The translations under genes were made by a program, and so were the position numbers. Shown here one piece after another: positions 1-7,362 of a DNA stretch of 25,467 nt (positions are counted from its first letter, which is position 1; every line of letters begins with the position of its first letter). Under the pieces are notes generated by a model. That model searched no databases. It saw nothing but the letters and a program-made list of their open reading frames with translations, and was not told the DNA's origin. Source of the stretch: a virus; the IMG/VR virus record IMGVR_UViG_3300023180_000362, positions 1 to 25,467 of that record; one strand, 5' to 3'.

Positions 1-6
1 TGCCAT
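1..6 (-). CDS. 5' end of the next late gene (partial, two codons)
   Basis: An ATG at 6-4 followed by GCA is preceded on the minus strand by CAGAGGATTA, a good SD at normal spacing. A TATAAATA late-type promoter lies 35 nt upstream. Only Met-Ala is inside the window, so the product cannot be named. By position after the tail tube gene it should be another tail gene, perhaps a tape measure chaperone or baseplate protein. This is an inference from gene order only. Confidence 0.5.
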
Positions 7-8
7 TA

Positions 9-78
9 ATCCTCTGTTTAATTAGAAGATTTGACATAGGTATTTATACAGAATAATGTAGAAAGTTAAACAGAGGAT
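9..78 (-). promoter_or_regulatory. Inverted repeat that would hide the SD of the gene at position 6
   Basis: A perfect 13-bp inverted repeat has arms at 66-78 and 9-21 (ATCCTCTGTTTAA and TTAAACAGAGGAT on the minus strand). The downstream arm contains the whole SD (AGAGGAT) of the gene starting at position 6. A late-type promoter lies in the loop. Transcripts reading through from the tail tube gene could fold and block translation. Transcripts starting at the loop promoter would lack the first arm. T4 lysozyme gene e is regulated by this logic; its use here is inferred. Confidence 0.5.
41..48 (-). promoter_or_regulatory. T4-late-type promoter element (TATAAATA)
   Basis: The minus strand reads CTGTATAAATACC here, in the gap between the tail tube stop and the next start codon. 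TATAAATA is the -10 element used by T4 late sigma gp55 and needs no -35 box. Transcription would start about 6-7 nt downstream and give a leader of about 30 nt with a free SD. The same GTATAAATAC core precedes the 946-residue fibre gene. No gp55 homologue is inside the window. Confidence 0.5.
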
Positions 79-96
79 AACCTCGTGTTTGTTTTA

Positions 97-603
97 TTAT
101 GCTCCAGGAATACCTGGGAGTCTGACTAAGTGTGTTGCATCGAATGTGCATTGAACACCCATCATAGACCCTCTATCAACAACGATATTCTGAGAAGAAA
201 CACGGCAACCATGGATTTCATACATTGCAACTTCTTCACCAGCTCTATTGTTGTGATTATCATAAACAACAACCTTGAAAGGAACTCTGTTTAAAACTTC
301 ATCAGTTCGGACTTCGTCAGTTAAGTTTGAAGAAGCTGAATTTACTACTGCTTCTTCGTCTGTTTCACCTTGTGCGATGTTTTCATATAATCCATCATTC
401 TGATTTGCGAAAACTCTGATAAAGTTAATTGTTCCACTAACATTACGTCCGATAGGAACAACCTCACGAGTATCGATAAATCCTAAGGAATCAACACGTC
501 CGTTGAAGGTAACTTCAGATATCGAGATACCTGTAGCGTAGCCCGCAACATCGTCATCTATTTTAATAATGGCTTTAGCGCCTGTAATTACATTTACACC
601 CAT
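97..603 (-). CDS. Putative tail tube protein
   Basis: This 168-residue protein directly follows the sheath gene after a 19-nt gap, the usual place of the tube gene in contractile-tail phages. The sequence is beta-rich with the regular strands expected of a tube fold: an N-terminal ITGAKAIIKIDD segment, a central VGRNVSG-like loop region near residues 50-60, and a C-terminal strand pair (MYEIHGCRV, GVQCTFDATHLV). The length fits tube proteins (about 140-200 residues). The start is supported by AAAGGATAAACTAAA before the ATG. It would polymerise into the inner tail tube through which DNA passes. The assignment rests on position and size more than on a diagnostic motif. Confidence 0.62.
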   Translation of the reverse strand: MGVNVITGAKAIIKIDDDVAGYATGISISEVTFNGRVDSLGFIDTREVVPIGRNVSGTINFIRVFANQNDGLYENIAQGETDEEAVVNSASSNLTDEVRTDEVLNRVPFKVVVYDNHNNRAGEEVAMYEIHGCRVSSQNIVVDRGSMMGVQCTFDATHLVRLPGIPGA

Positions 604-622
604 TTTAGTTTATCCTTTCTAA

Positions 623-2410
623 TTATTCAAATTTTCTTTCGATATGTGCAGTAACACGAATAAAGTTTATATTCTTTGTAGGCATCATGTCATAACTGAT
701 ATAAGCTACGTCATCCTCAATCGAAACCACAACATTTCTAAAGTCGTTAATAATAGCACGAGACCTATGAAGTGAAAGACGTTGTTCAGTCAATCCTTTT
801 AATTTATCAGCAGTTGCTGCAGTGATTGTAGAACCCAATTCTTGCGATAAGAATTTACGTAAATCACGAGAAGAAGCATCAATGCTTTCTCTAACTCCAA
901 CTTCGTTATTCTGAGGAAGATTATCTTTAACATAAGATGTTAATGAGCGGATACATTGTAGTTGGTTATTATCACTTAAAAGAACACCCCAGATATTTCT
1001 CTTTGCAATCTGATGTTTGTCTAATTCTCTATTCCATGACTCATTTGTTTCAAGAAGTGAAAGATTCTTTGAAGTAGCAGCAGCTCCGAATGGTAAAGCA
1101 CCGTGAGCAGCCATTGCTAAGAATGCCATGTGAGTTGTATCACCAACGTATCTATTGTTTTGATAATCACTGAAGATAGCATCTTGTCCGACAACAGAAA
1201 TCTGAGCTGAAGAACGTGGTTTGACATATAGTAAGAATATATCATCATAACCTAAGTTAGATGGTGTAGGAACGAATCCGTTTCTTTCTTTTTGATTGTT
1301 GTATGAAGTCTCAAGATAATCCTGAAGTAATTTATGGACAGAAGATTGTGTGTCCATAACTGCGACAGAAGTAAAGTCTTTACCGAGGATAGCACCATCA
1401 GTTAAAATACTTCTATATTGAGCAACAGTAGCAGAACTTTGTGTAGCATCAGTATCACGGTCTTCGAATGTAAGTGGGTCAGCATCTGCATCACCTGCAG
1501 TTGGAGCAAGATGACGATAACGGTCATCAACTAATTCTAACTCATAAGGAATTGCGTAAGATAGTGAATCGATACCACTCTTAAGTGCCCATACGTGAGC
1601 GTGAAGTGAGACAACAACTGGTGTGTTAGGTGCTCCATCATCATTAAAGGTGAAAACACCTTCATCTAACTGAGCTGCAGTTGGTGAGTAATCTAAAACA
1701 ACAGCTTGAAATTGTGGTGCTGCTGCTTCGATTGCTTCAACTAATTCATCTAATGATGAGAAGTCCGCAAGTGAATGAGTAACATCTACTGTATCTCTTT
1801 GAATACGGATAGTGCCTTGTGCGATAGTGATAGTTCCATCAACATCACCTGCAGTATCATCTGTATATGTAATTTGTAATACATTTGGCATACCGAATTC
1901 ACGAGAAGCTCTTTCTGCACCACTCCCACTCGCAACAACACGATAATAGTTTTCAGTAGCTGAAAGACCGATACCTGCTGGGTCTCCGGTTGGTGTGTCT
2001 GGAGTTTCAAGTCTAACTCTTAACAAGTTTCCTTTAAGACCATAGTATCGACTTTTGAAAGTCGCACCTTGAACAGCAGCATCTGCCGCAGTTTGAATCT
2101 CAAATTCAGCTTGTGTTGAGGACCCACAGTTAATAAATGATAGTTTCTGTGCAAATCCATCGATTCCGTCTAATGGTGTTTTCCATAATTTAGACAGATT
2201 TTGGATATCTGGTATATTTGGATATGCGTCCTCAACGAGTGAGCCACCTTTTATTGAAGTATATACCTCACCTGGTTTGAGTTCTGGGAAATCTCCGAAA
2301 ACAGCCAAGGACTTTTCAAGGGCAGAAGGCTCAACGCGCTCATTTTGCACATCCATAATGGTTTCAGGAGCAAAGAATGTTACTCCGTTAATTGTCTGAA
2401 ATGTTGGCAT
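623..2410 (-). CDS. Tail sheath protein
   Basis: This 595-residue protein should form the contractile outer sheath. The N-terminus (FFAPETIMDVQ) resembles sheath starts, a middle GLKGNLLRVRLET segment resembles the GxxGN strand of sheath domains, and the C-terminal 200 residues have the typical conserved order: a helix with NRELDKHQIAKRNIWGVLL, a recombined RSLTSYVKDN segment, a helical block with LRKFLSQELGS, then DDVAYISYDMMPTKNINFIRVTAHIERKF, matching the sheath handshake strands. The large variable middle (about 180-360) is the surface domain common in sheaths of this length. The SD AGGAGAATAAA supports the start. The tube gene follows immediately. The 74-residue ORF inside it on another frame has no SD and is not a gene. 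Confidence 0.85.
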   Translation of the reverse strand: MPTFQTINGVTFFAPETIMDVQNERVEPSALEKSLAVFGDFPELKPGEVYTSIKGGSLVEDAYPNIPDIQNLSKLWKTPLDGIDGFAQKLSFINCGSSTQAEFEIQTAADAAVQGATFKSRYYGLKGNLLRVRLETPDTPTGDPAGIGLSATENYYRVVASGSGAERASREFGMPNVLQITYTDDTAGDVDGTITIAQGTIRIQRDTVDVTHSLADFSSLDELVEAIEAAAPQFQAVVLDYSPTAAQLDEGVFTFNDDGAPNTPVVVSLHAHVWALKSGIDSLSYAIPYELELVDDRYRHLAPTAGDADADPLTFEDRDTDATQSSATVAQYRSILTDGAILGKDFTSVAVMDTQSSVHKLLQDYLETSYNNQKERNGFVPTPSNLGYDDIFLLYVKPRSSAQISVVGQDAIFSDYQNNRYVGDTTHMAFLAMAAHGALPFGAAATSKNLSLLETNESWNRELDKHQIAKRNIWGVLLSDNNQLQCIRSLTSYVKDNLPQNNEVGVRESIDASSRDLRKFLSQELGSTITAATADKLKGLTEQRLSLHRSRAIINDFRNVVVSIEDDVAYISYDMMPTKNINFIRVTAHIERKFE

Positions 2411-2451
2411 TTTATTCTCCTAATTAAATAGTTTAACTTTTATTATTGACG

Positions 2452-3030
2452 CTATGTTATGTTTGGCGGGTTAAGCACCCAAGGTATTTCTAAGTCGATG
2501 TTTTCTGGTAAAATTGGTTTGACGGATATTTCCTTAGTTGCAACATACATCAAAGTTCTACCATAAACAACGGTCCCCTTCCCAATAATGTCGTCGTCGG
2601 GTTTGAGGTCTCCAGAATTATCAAATTCTATATTTAAGTATCCGCTTGCTAAGAAACTTTTCTTAAATAATAACAGAGAAGCTTGACAAAGTCTGTGTAA
2701 TACCCTTAATACATCTTTATCTGTCGCATAGACATAAACGGTGCATTCTTGATTTAAAAACAAAACATTGCTATTGTTGAAACCCCTATTGCCCAATACT
2801 TGATTGGCGTTAGGTGAGCTTTCGTTTATAGAGGTCGTAATAAGAGGGTAGTCATTATGATTCTTTGAATAAGAATTATCGAAATGGACTTCGACTGTAT
2901 TAATTTTATCAAACAACCTATCAGCATAACTTTGGGAAACGTCTGAAAAGACTCCTCTAAATGCATCTCTATCACTTTTATAATGTTTTATTCCGTTAGA
3001 AATACCGTGAATGAAATGTAAATCAATCAT
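2452..3030 (-). CDS. Putative tail completion or tail terminator protein
   Basis: This is a 192-residue protein of unknown family. It overlaps the upstream neck-like gene by 8 nt and has the SD GAGGTAGCAA, so the two are translationally coupled. It lies immediately before the sheath gene, where many myophages encode the tail terminator that caps the tube and docks the tail to the head. Visible features are an aromatic N-terminus (LHFIHGISNGIKHY), a central beta segment (ECTVYVYATDKDVLRVLHRLCQASLLLF) and a Pro-rich C-terminus ending PWVLNPPNIT. I recognise no signature motif, so the role is an inference from order. Confidence 0.5.
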   Translation of the reverse strand: MIDLHFIHGISNGIKHYKSDRDAFRGVFSDVSQSYADRLFDKINTVEVHFDNSYSKNHNDYPLITTSINESSPNANQVLGNRGFNNSNVLFLNQECTVYVYATDKDVLRVLHRLCQASLLLFKKSFLASGYLNIEFDNSGDLKPDDDIIGKGTVVYGRTLMYVATKEISVKPILPENIDLEIPWVLNPPNIT

Positions 3031-3814
3031 TTGCTACCTCCATTTTTGCTTCACATTGGACAAGCATTGGGGTAAAAACTTCTACGTTTTTTATCCTTAA
3101 GAATGTATCACGTATTGTATGAGGATATTCTATAACAGTATAAACAGGATTTGAATAATATGCAATACTTAATGAAGTTCCTTCAGCAGGTCTGTTAGCT
3201 GGGTTAGTGAATTGAACGGTGCCGTTAATTATTGTCATATCTGATTGTGGAATATCAATTAATAGACCATTACCGCTTGCGTCTGTTTGTTGGACGTATA
3301 AAACTCCAACCGTTTCTGGACCGTTTAATAATTCTAAGTTTCTGGCAACAATCGGACGACTTGTTGTGAGTGTATCACCAGCTGGCATCTTTAATGTTTC
3401 TCTCCATACTATTACAGAGTTTTTAAGAATAAATCTATCTCCGTATGATGGAAGATGTTCTGGCTCTAATGTAAATTTTATTTTTTCCTGCTTGAGAAGT
3501 CCGTATTTACCGACTGTTTCTTCACCTTCAGCAGAAGTTGCAATAGCTTTTATATCCTGAATTGAATGTCTGATTAATCCTGTCCCACCACATGCACCAC
3601 AATCTGGTCTTCTACCACCTCTATTTGCATCTTCGTCAGCCACGTTTCTTAAATCTAATCCGTAATCAACTGAAGATTGTGCTGAGCAAGGACATTCTAT
3701 GGTTTGTTCCCATGATAATACAAGACCTTTTTGTTTGATAAGTTTTCTAAACTCAACAATATTAAAGTCTGCACGTCCTTTAACTAAGCTTTGTTCTGGA
3801 GTTGGTAATAACAT
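3023..3814 (-). CDS. Putative neck protein with a zinc-ribbon-like Cys cluster
   Basis: This 263-residue protein has four cysteines arranged as CPC at 41-43 and CGAC at 72-75, followed by GGTG. This looks like a metal-binding ribbon or knuckle and resembles the CxxCxGxG style of DnaJ-like zinc modules. The rest is beta-rich (SLSIAYYSNPVYTVIEYP). It lies between the connector-like and tail-completion-like genes, so a head-tail joining role is likely. The SD AGGATTCTAAA precedes the ATG and overlaps the end of the upstream gene. I do not recognise the family. A structural zinc site is inferred from cysteine spacing only. Confidence 0.5.
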   Translation of the reverse strand: MLLPTPEQSLVKGRADFNIVEFRKLIKQKGLVLSWEQTIECPCSAQSSVDYGLDLRNVADEDANRGGRRPDCGACGGTGLIRHSIQDIKAIATSAEGEETVGKYGLLKQEKIKFTLEPEHLPSYGDRFILKNSVIVWRETLKMPAGDTLTTSRPIVARNLELLNGPETVGVLYVQQTDASGNGLLIDIPQSDMTIINGTVQFTNPANRPAEGTSLSIAYYSNPVYTVIEYPHTIRDTFLRIKNVEVFTPMLVQCEAKMEVAND

Positions 3815-3815
3815 T

Positions 3816-4814
3816 TTAGAATCCTGCTGCTATTTTAGATGTTTTATATTTATGTTTAAGACTTTTCAGTGTCATAGAAAGTTGTCTCTCATAACTTAAA
3901 ATTCTCGCACCATATCCAGCAGAAGTTGCTGAAGATGTTGAAGCTATGTTTTGACTTAATCCATCAACTGATAAACTTAATTGTCCTATACCTGCACCTA
4001 AAAGTAAATCACCAGCTGTATCTAATGGAAGCATCGCAGCAATATATAATATTGATTTAATTAATGCAGGTGGAAGTGTATGAATCTTAACTGTAATTGT
4101 TGCATCACCTAAAAGAGGAGTTGTTGCCATTCTAACAGAATATTCTTCATCTCCTAAGTCGAATGCTTTAACATCATAAGAGATACCTCCTACGTTGCCG
4201 TTTCCATCATCGACCACTGTGAATATAAAATTAGGTTTATCAACTAAAGTTTCACCAAACAGCAAACCAGATACCTCATTTGTATTCTGAGGAATGGTTA
4301 TAGTCTGTTCTATGAAGTTGAATCCTGCTGTATAATCAAATTTAAAGTATGCAGGAACTCTATTATACTGGCCATAGTTTGATATAGGGTCAATTAATAA
4401 GGGTAAAACGTTGTTAAATCTGAATGTTCCTATAGATTCTGCAGTCGGAATCAAAGAAACACTTCCCGCTTCAGGAGAAGTAATGTTTAACCATGGGTCA
4501 GGAATATCTACAGGAGTGTAATTACCGTATGATACTTGTAATTTATTAACTTGTTGTAAAGGTCTTCTATCGAGTTGTGTTCCATACCAAGCTCTACGTT
4601 GGTCGTTATCCAAATCGTGTCTCTCACCTTTTACTTTATATTTGTCAAGAGTAATTTCTAACTCTTCTTCTATCATTGAAATACTTTGGTCAATGGCAGC
4701 ATCAAATAACTCATCAGGATATGGATTACCTTGGTCATCTGTTAAGTCAATACCAACTAACAAAGTTTTCTTTAATAAGTCTGTTGTTATTATGTCTTTG
4801 ACTGTTAAAGCCAT
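3816..4814 (-). CDS. Putative head-tail connector or head completion protein
   Basis: This 332-residue protein has an N-terminal helical region (residues 1-60, with DELFDAAIDQSISMIEEELEITL), as in gp6-like adaptors that bind the portal ring. A central beta domain (about 70-235) follows, then a C-terminal helical region (LIKSILYIAAMLPLDTAGDLL and a Lys-rich end). The segment near 65-110 (WYGTQLDRRPLQQVNKLQVSYG) is also typical of adaptor proteins. It is the first gene after the MCP terminator and starts after the SD AAAGGTTTTGAA. It probably closes the portal after packaging. Its length is about twice that of simple gp6 adaptors, so it may be a fusion or a different completion protein. Confidence 0.55.
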   Translation of the reverse strand: MALTVKDIITTDLLKKTLLVGIDLTDDQGNPYPDELFDAAIDQSISMIEEELEITLDKYKVKGERHDLDNDQRRAWYGTQLDRRPLQQVNKLQVSYGNYTPVDIPDPWLNITSPEAGSVSLIPTAESIGTFRFNNVLPLLIDPISNYGQYNRVPAYFKFDYTAGFNFIEQTITIPQNTNEVSGLLFGETLVDKPNFIFTVVDDGNGNVGGISYDVKAFDLGDEEYSVRMATTPLLGDATITVKIHTLPPALIKSILYIAAMLPLDTAGDLLLGAGIGQLSLSVDGLSQNIASTSSATSAGYGARILSYERQLSMTLKSLKHKYKTSKIAAGF

Positions 4815-4842
4815 TTCAAAACCTTTCTTTTTTTGAGGTCAT

Positions 4843-4889
4843 AAAAAAACAGCCTCGTTAGACCGGGAGAGAAAAAATCTGCGGAGGCT
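4843..4889 (-). terminator. Intrinsic terminator after the major capsid gene
   Basis: On the minus strand AGCCTC (4889-4884) pairs with GAGGCT (4856-4851) and is followed by G and seven T residues. The loop is unusually long, 27 nt, and holds a poly-T and a CUCUCCCGG segment. Placement after the MCP would let capsid protein be made in excess over downstream connector and tail genes. Confidence 0.65.
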
Positions 4890-4964
4890 CAAAAAAACTT
4901 AATATAGAATCCAGTTTTTTTAGAATTCATGTGTCAGCCACATCACAGAGGATGTAAGACTGAA

Positions 4965-6491
4965 TTATCTACCGACGTTACGAAGGACGTAATTCTTCTT
5001 AGCAACTTTAACACTCGGAGCACCGAAGAGCATAAGAAGGAATTGTTTCGCTGCACCAACCTCAGCAAGAGGACGACGGATGAAGTCGAGAAGACGTGCG
5101 AACTCAACAACACTTTGGTCCATTTGTGAGATAAGAACTGGGTCAGCATCAAGTCTCTCGAATCCTGCGTCTAACCATTGCTCACCGATGATGTTAGCAG
5201 CTGGAACTTCACCGATAAGCTGAGCTTGACGGAGAGTCTGTGCATCACTTAATTCACCAGCACAACGATAGATACGAACGTAATCAACGCTACCAGCAAC
5301 AGCAGCAGCTAACTGAAGACGTGGAATAGCATCACTATGAACGTCAGCGAAAGTGTTAGCAGTTGAGATAACTGGAGCAGAATAACCGAGTTTATTAACA
5401 CCAACAACAACATAACGGAATGCACCATCATGTCCAGCACCAGTTCCTTGTGCGTCCCAACCCTGTGCGTCATCATAACCGGCACCGTTATTACCTGCAG
5501 CAGCATCAACTACGAACTGAGCGTTTGTACGAAGGTCCTCAACAGCAAAACCATTGCTTAGGTCGATAGTATTACCAGCAGAAGCTGCACGAGGAGGAGA
5601 AAGACGACGACTGATGAATGGTGCCGCAACAACAGGGACTGGACCCATAGGACCCATGATGTGGATACGAGGACCAGCACCAAGAGTATGAACACCTTGG
5701 TCGCCTTTATCAACCAATACCATAGAATCATGACGACCGTTCTGAGCACTGTCAGCGATTAATTTACTGTATGCCTTAGGAGACATAAAGATTGCGTCAG
5801 GACTACCGAAACGAGGAGCACTGTAAAGCTCACCAAGAACTTCGTGAAGTTTAGCACCTGAAAGTGATGCACCTTGTAAATCCTCTTGATTATCAGAGAA
5901 ATCACGACCGAAACGGAATGGAGAGTAATCAGCTGCGTCGCCTTCACGCTCGATTTGCTTAAGAACACCGTCGAAAGCAAGGTCATTTACATCTTCATCA
6001 CCGTGGAAAAGCTGAACTTCCATTTTACGAAGAAGACTCATTGTTCCTCTTTCAGTCTCTTCAGCTAAAGCATCAGCGTTAGGACCAACGATACCAACAA
6101 GAGTAGCAACGTCAGAAACGCTTCTTTTCTCTGCCATGTATTTGATTTTAACTGATTTTCTCTCATACTGAGAAGCTGAGCTACCGAATGAAGAATCACC
6201 ACCACCCTCAGAGATGAATGGGTCAAGGTCTTCACCGTGGTCGCTAATTACTGCATACTCATGAAGAGTGTTAGTAGCTTGGACCTTAGGAAGCATAGGC
6301 CATAGTGCAAGGTCTCTCATTGTATGCGCAGCACTTGCGAGAGTTCCTTCAATTGACTGTGGAACGATAGGTGCGAGTGAAGCACCACCGCTAAAGGCAT
6401 CTTGATAACCAACGTTTGAGTTTTTACGTAGGCTGTCGTTTAGACGAGTTAGTTCGTTAATTGTAACGTTTTCATTGATATTTGGTAACAT
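4965..6491 (-). CDS. Major capsid protein with a probable Ig/FnIII-like insertion
   Basis: This 508-residue protein follows the scaffold gene by 12 nt and has the SD AAGGAGAAACACT. The first 330 residues fit an HK97-fold MCP: an N-terminal arm (1-50), a region with VQATNTLHEYAVISDHGEDLDPFISEGG-type residues (70-97), a basic strand ERKSVKIKYMAEKRSVSD (110-127), a spine-helix-like stretch 140-165, and an A-domain region with PDAIFMSPKAYSKLI (231-245). Residues about 355-450 (FRYVVVGVNKLGYSAP, then VDYVRIYR) have the Tyr/Asn/Gly pattern of a fibronectin III or Ig-like domain. The C-terminus 455-508 returns to capsid-like sequence ending in a basic tail. The coding DNA looks less AT-rich than its neighbours, as in highly expressed genes. 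It is not recognisably gp23. Confidence 0.82.
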   Translation of the reverse strand: MLPNINENVTINELTRLNDSLRKNSNVGYQDAFSGGASLAPIVPQSIEGTLASAAHTMRDLALWPMLPKVQATNTLHEYAVISDHGEDLDPFISEGGGDSSFGSSASQYERKSVKIKYMAEKRSVSDVATLVGIVGPNADALAEETERGTMSLLRKMEVQLFHGDEDVNDLAFDGVLKQIEREGDAADYSPFRFGRDFSDNQEDLQGASLSGAKLHEVLGELYSAPRFGSPDAIFMSPKAYSKLIADSAQNGRHDSMVLVDKGDQGVHTLGAGPRIHIMGPMGPVPVVAAPFISRRLSPPRAASAGNTIDLSNGFAVEDLRTNAQFVVDAAAGNNGAGYDDAQGWDAQGTGAGHDGAFRYVVVGVNKLGYSAPVISTANTFADVHSDAIPRLQLAAAVAGSVDYVRIYRCAGELSDAQTLRQAQLIGEVPAANIIGEQWLDAGFERLDADPVLISQMDQSVVEFARLLDFIRRPLAEVGAAKQFLLMLFGAPSVKVAKKNYVLRNVGR

Positions 6492-6502
6492 AGTGTTTCT
6501 CC

Positions 6503-7048
6503 TTAAAATTCGACTTTATCAATGGATACGCCCGCCTCTAAACGACTGATGGCTTTGAAGAGTTGGGCTTTTCTATTTGTATCTTTAGTTTCTGTAATTT
6601 CTGCGAGTGCTTTAGTAATAAGGTCCTGACGAGTAGCTTTAGGAGCTTCCTCTTCAACAACTTCTACTTTTTCCTCAACAACAACGGTTGCAGACTTAAC
6701 AACTGGCTCATTTTCAAGTTCTTCAACTTTCTTAGCCAATGTTTCAGTCTTCTCTTCGACTTGAGCTTCAACAGATTTGGTAATCTCTTCTGCTTTAACT
6801 TCAATAGCTTTCTCAATTTCCTCTTGTGTAGGAATGTTAAGAGCTGAAATGGAATTAATGATTCCGTCAAGTTTCTCTGAAAGAGCTTCAACACTTTTGT
6901 TAAGTGCTTCAAACTTCTCGAGTTGTGAAGCAACCATAGCATCTGCGCTTTTAGCAATTTCTTCAGAAACTTTATTTTCTACGGCAAGACTATCCTTTAT
7001 GTCGTTTAAGATAGCCTCTACCTTGTCTTGGGTCTCGACATTTGACAT
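6503..7048 (-). CDS. Scaffold (prohead core) protein
   Basis: This 181-residue protein is strongly charged and almost wholly helical, rich in Glu, Lys and Val-Glu heptads (for example EEIEKAIEVKAEEITKSVEAQ near 75-95). This is typical of scaffolding proteins, which fill the prohead and are removed on maturation. It sits between protease and MCP genes, the standard place. I chose the ATG at 7048 because AAGGAGAAAAACA precedes it. The longer reading from 7144 would translate that SD as codons and add a basic, Cys-containing segment unlike the rest. The C-terminal 45 residues (RQDLITKALAEI to the end) are less repetitive and could be the capsid-binding end. Confidence 0.75.
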   Translation of the reverse strand: MSNVETQDKVEAILNDIKDSLAVENKVSEEIAKSADAMVASQLEKFEALNKSVEALSEKLDGIINSISALNIPTQEEIEKAIEVKAEEITKSVEAQVEEKTETLAKKVEELENEPVVKSATVVVEEKVEVVEEEAPKATRQDLITKALAEITETKDTNRKAQLFKAISRLEAGVSIDKVEF

Positions 7049-7362
7049 TGTTTTTCTCCTTAATTGAAAATAATAGTTTAATTTATGTTTTGTGCGACGA
7101 CATTTTAGGATGAGTCTTGTAAATAAAAGTTGCGCACCAAACATAACACACAGTCAAGTGCTCGCCATTATCTCAATTCTCAAGCAAGAGTGCTTTACCC
7201 TATAGATATATATATGTCATTGTATTCATTTTTATCTAAATTTTTTATTAGATATATTAGTTTAGAGGTCAAGTTTTAACAATAACTAAAAAATGATTAC
7301 ATATTGTAAGTTTTTATTGATATTATGTAAAATTATTTTTAATTATTGTTAAACTTTTTTTG
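7049..7362. other. 314-nt gene-free region between protease and scaffold genes
   Basis: No ORF with an SD was found here on either strand. It holds a large imperfect palindrome (7271-7356), a small AAGCA-CTCT-TGCTT hairpin near 7181-7194, several TA-rich tracts and weak sigma70-like pieces on the minus strand (TTGACC near 7265-7270; TTGCTTGAG followed by GATAAT near 7160-7185). It probably contains the start site of the scaffold-MCP transcript, but I cannot point to one promoter. Confidence 0.5.
7271..7356. repeat. Long imperfect inverted repeat (33-nt arms)
   Basis: The arm at 7271-7303 and the reverse complement of 7324-7356 match over about 33 nt with one gap and a few mismatches. The outer AACAATAA/TTATTGTT and inner TTACATA/TATGTAA parts are exact. 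The loop is about 20 nt. The plus strand carries a T-run directly after the stem (CTTTTTTT, 7354-7361), so it could terminate plus-strand transcripts. On the minus strand no T-run follows, so it could act as an RNA processing or stability hairpin after the protease gene. Confidence 0.6.

Noticed and set aside
7049-7144. Longer N-terminus for the scaffold protein
   Set aside because: It would translate the strong SD as codons, and the added segment is basic and unlike the rest.
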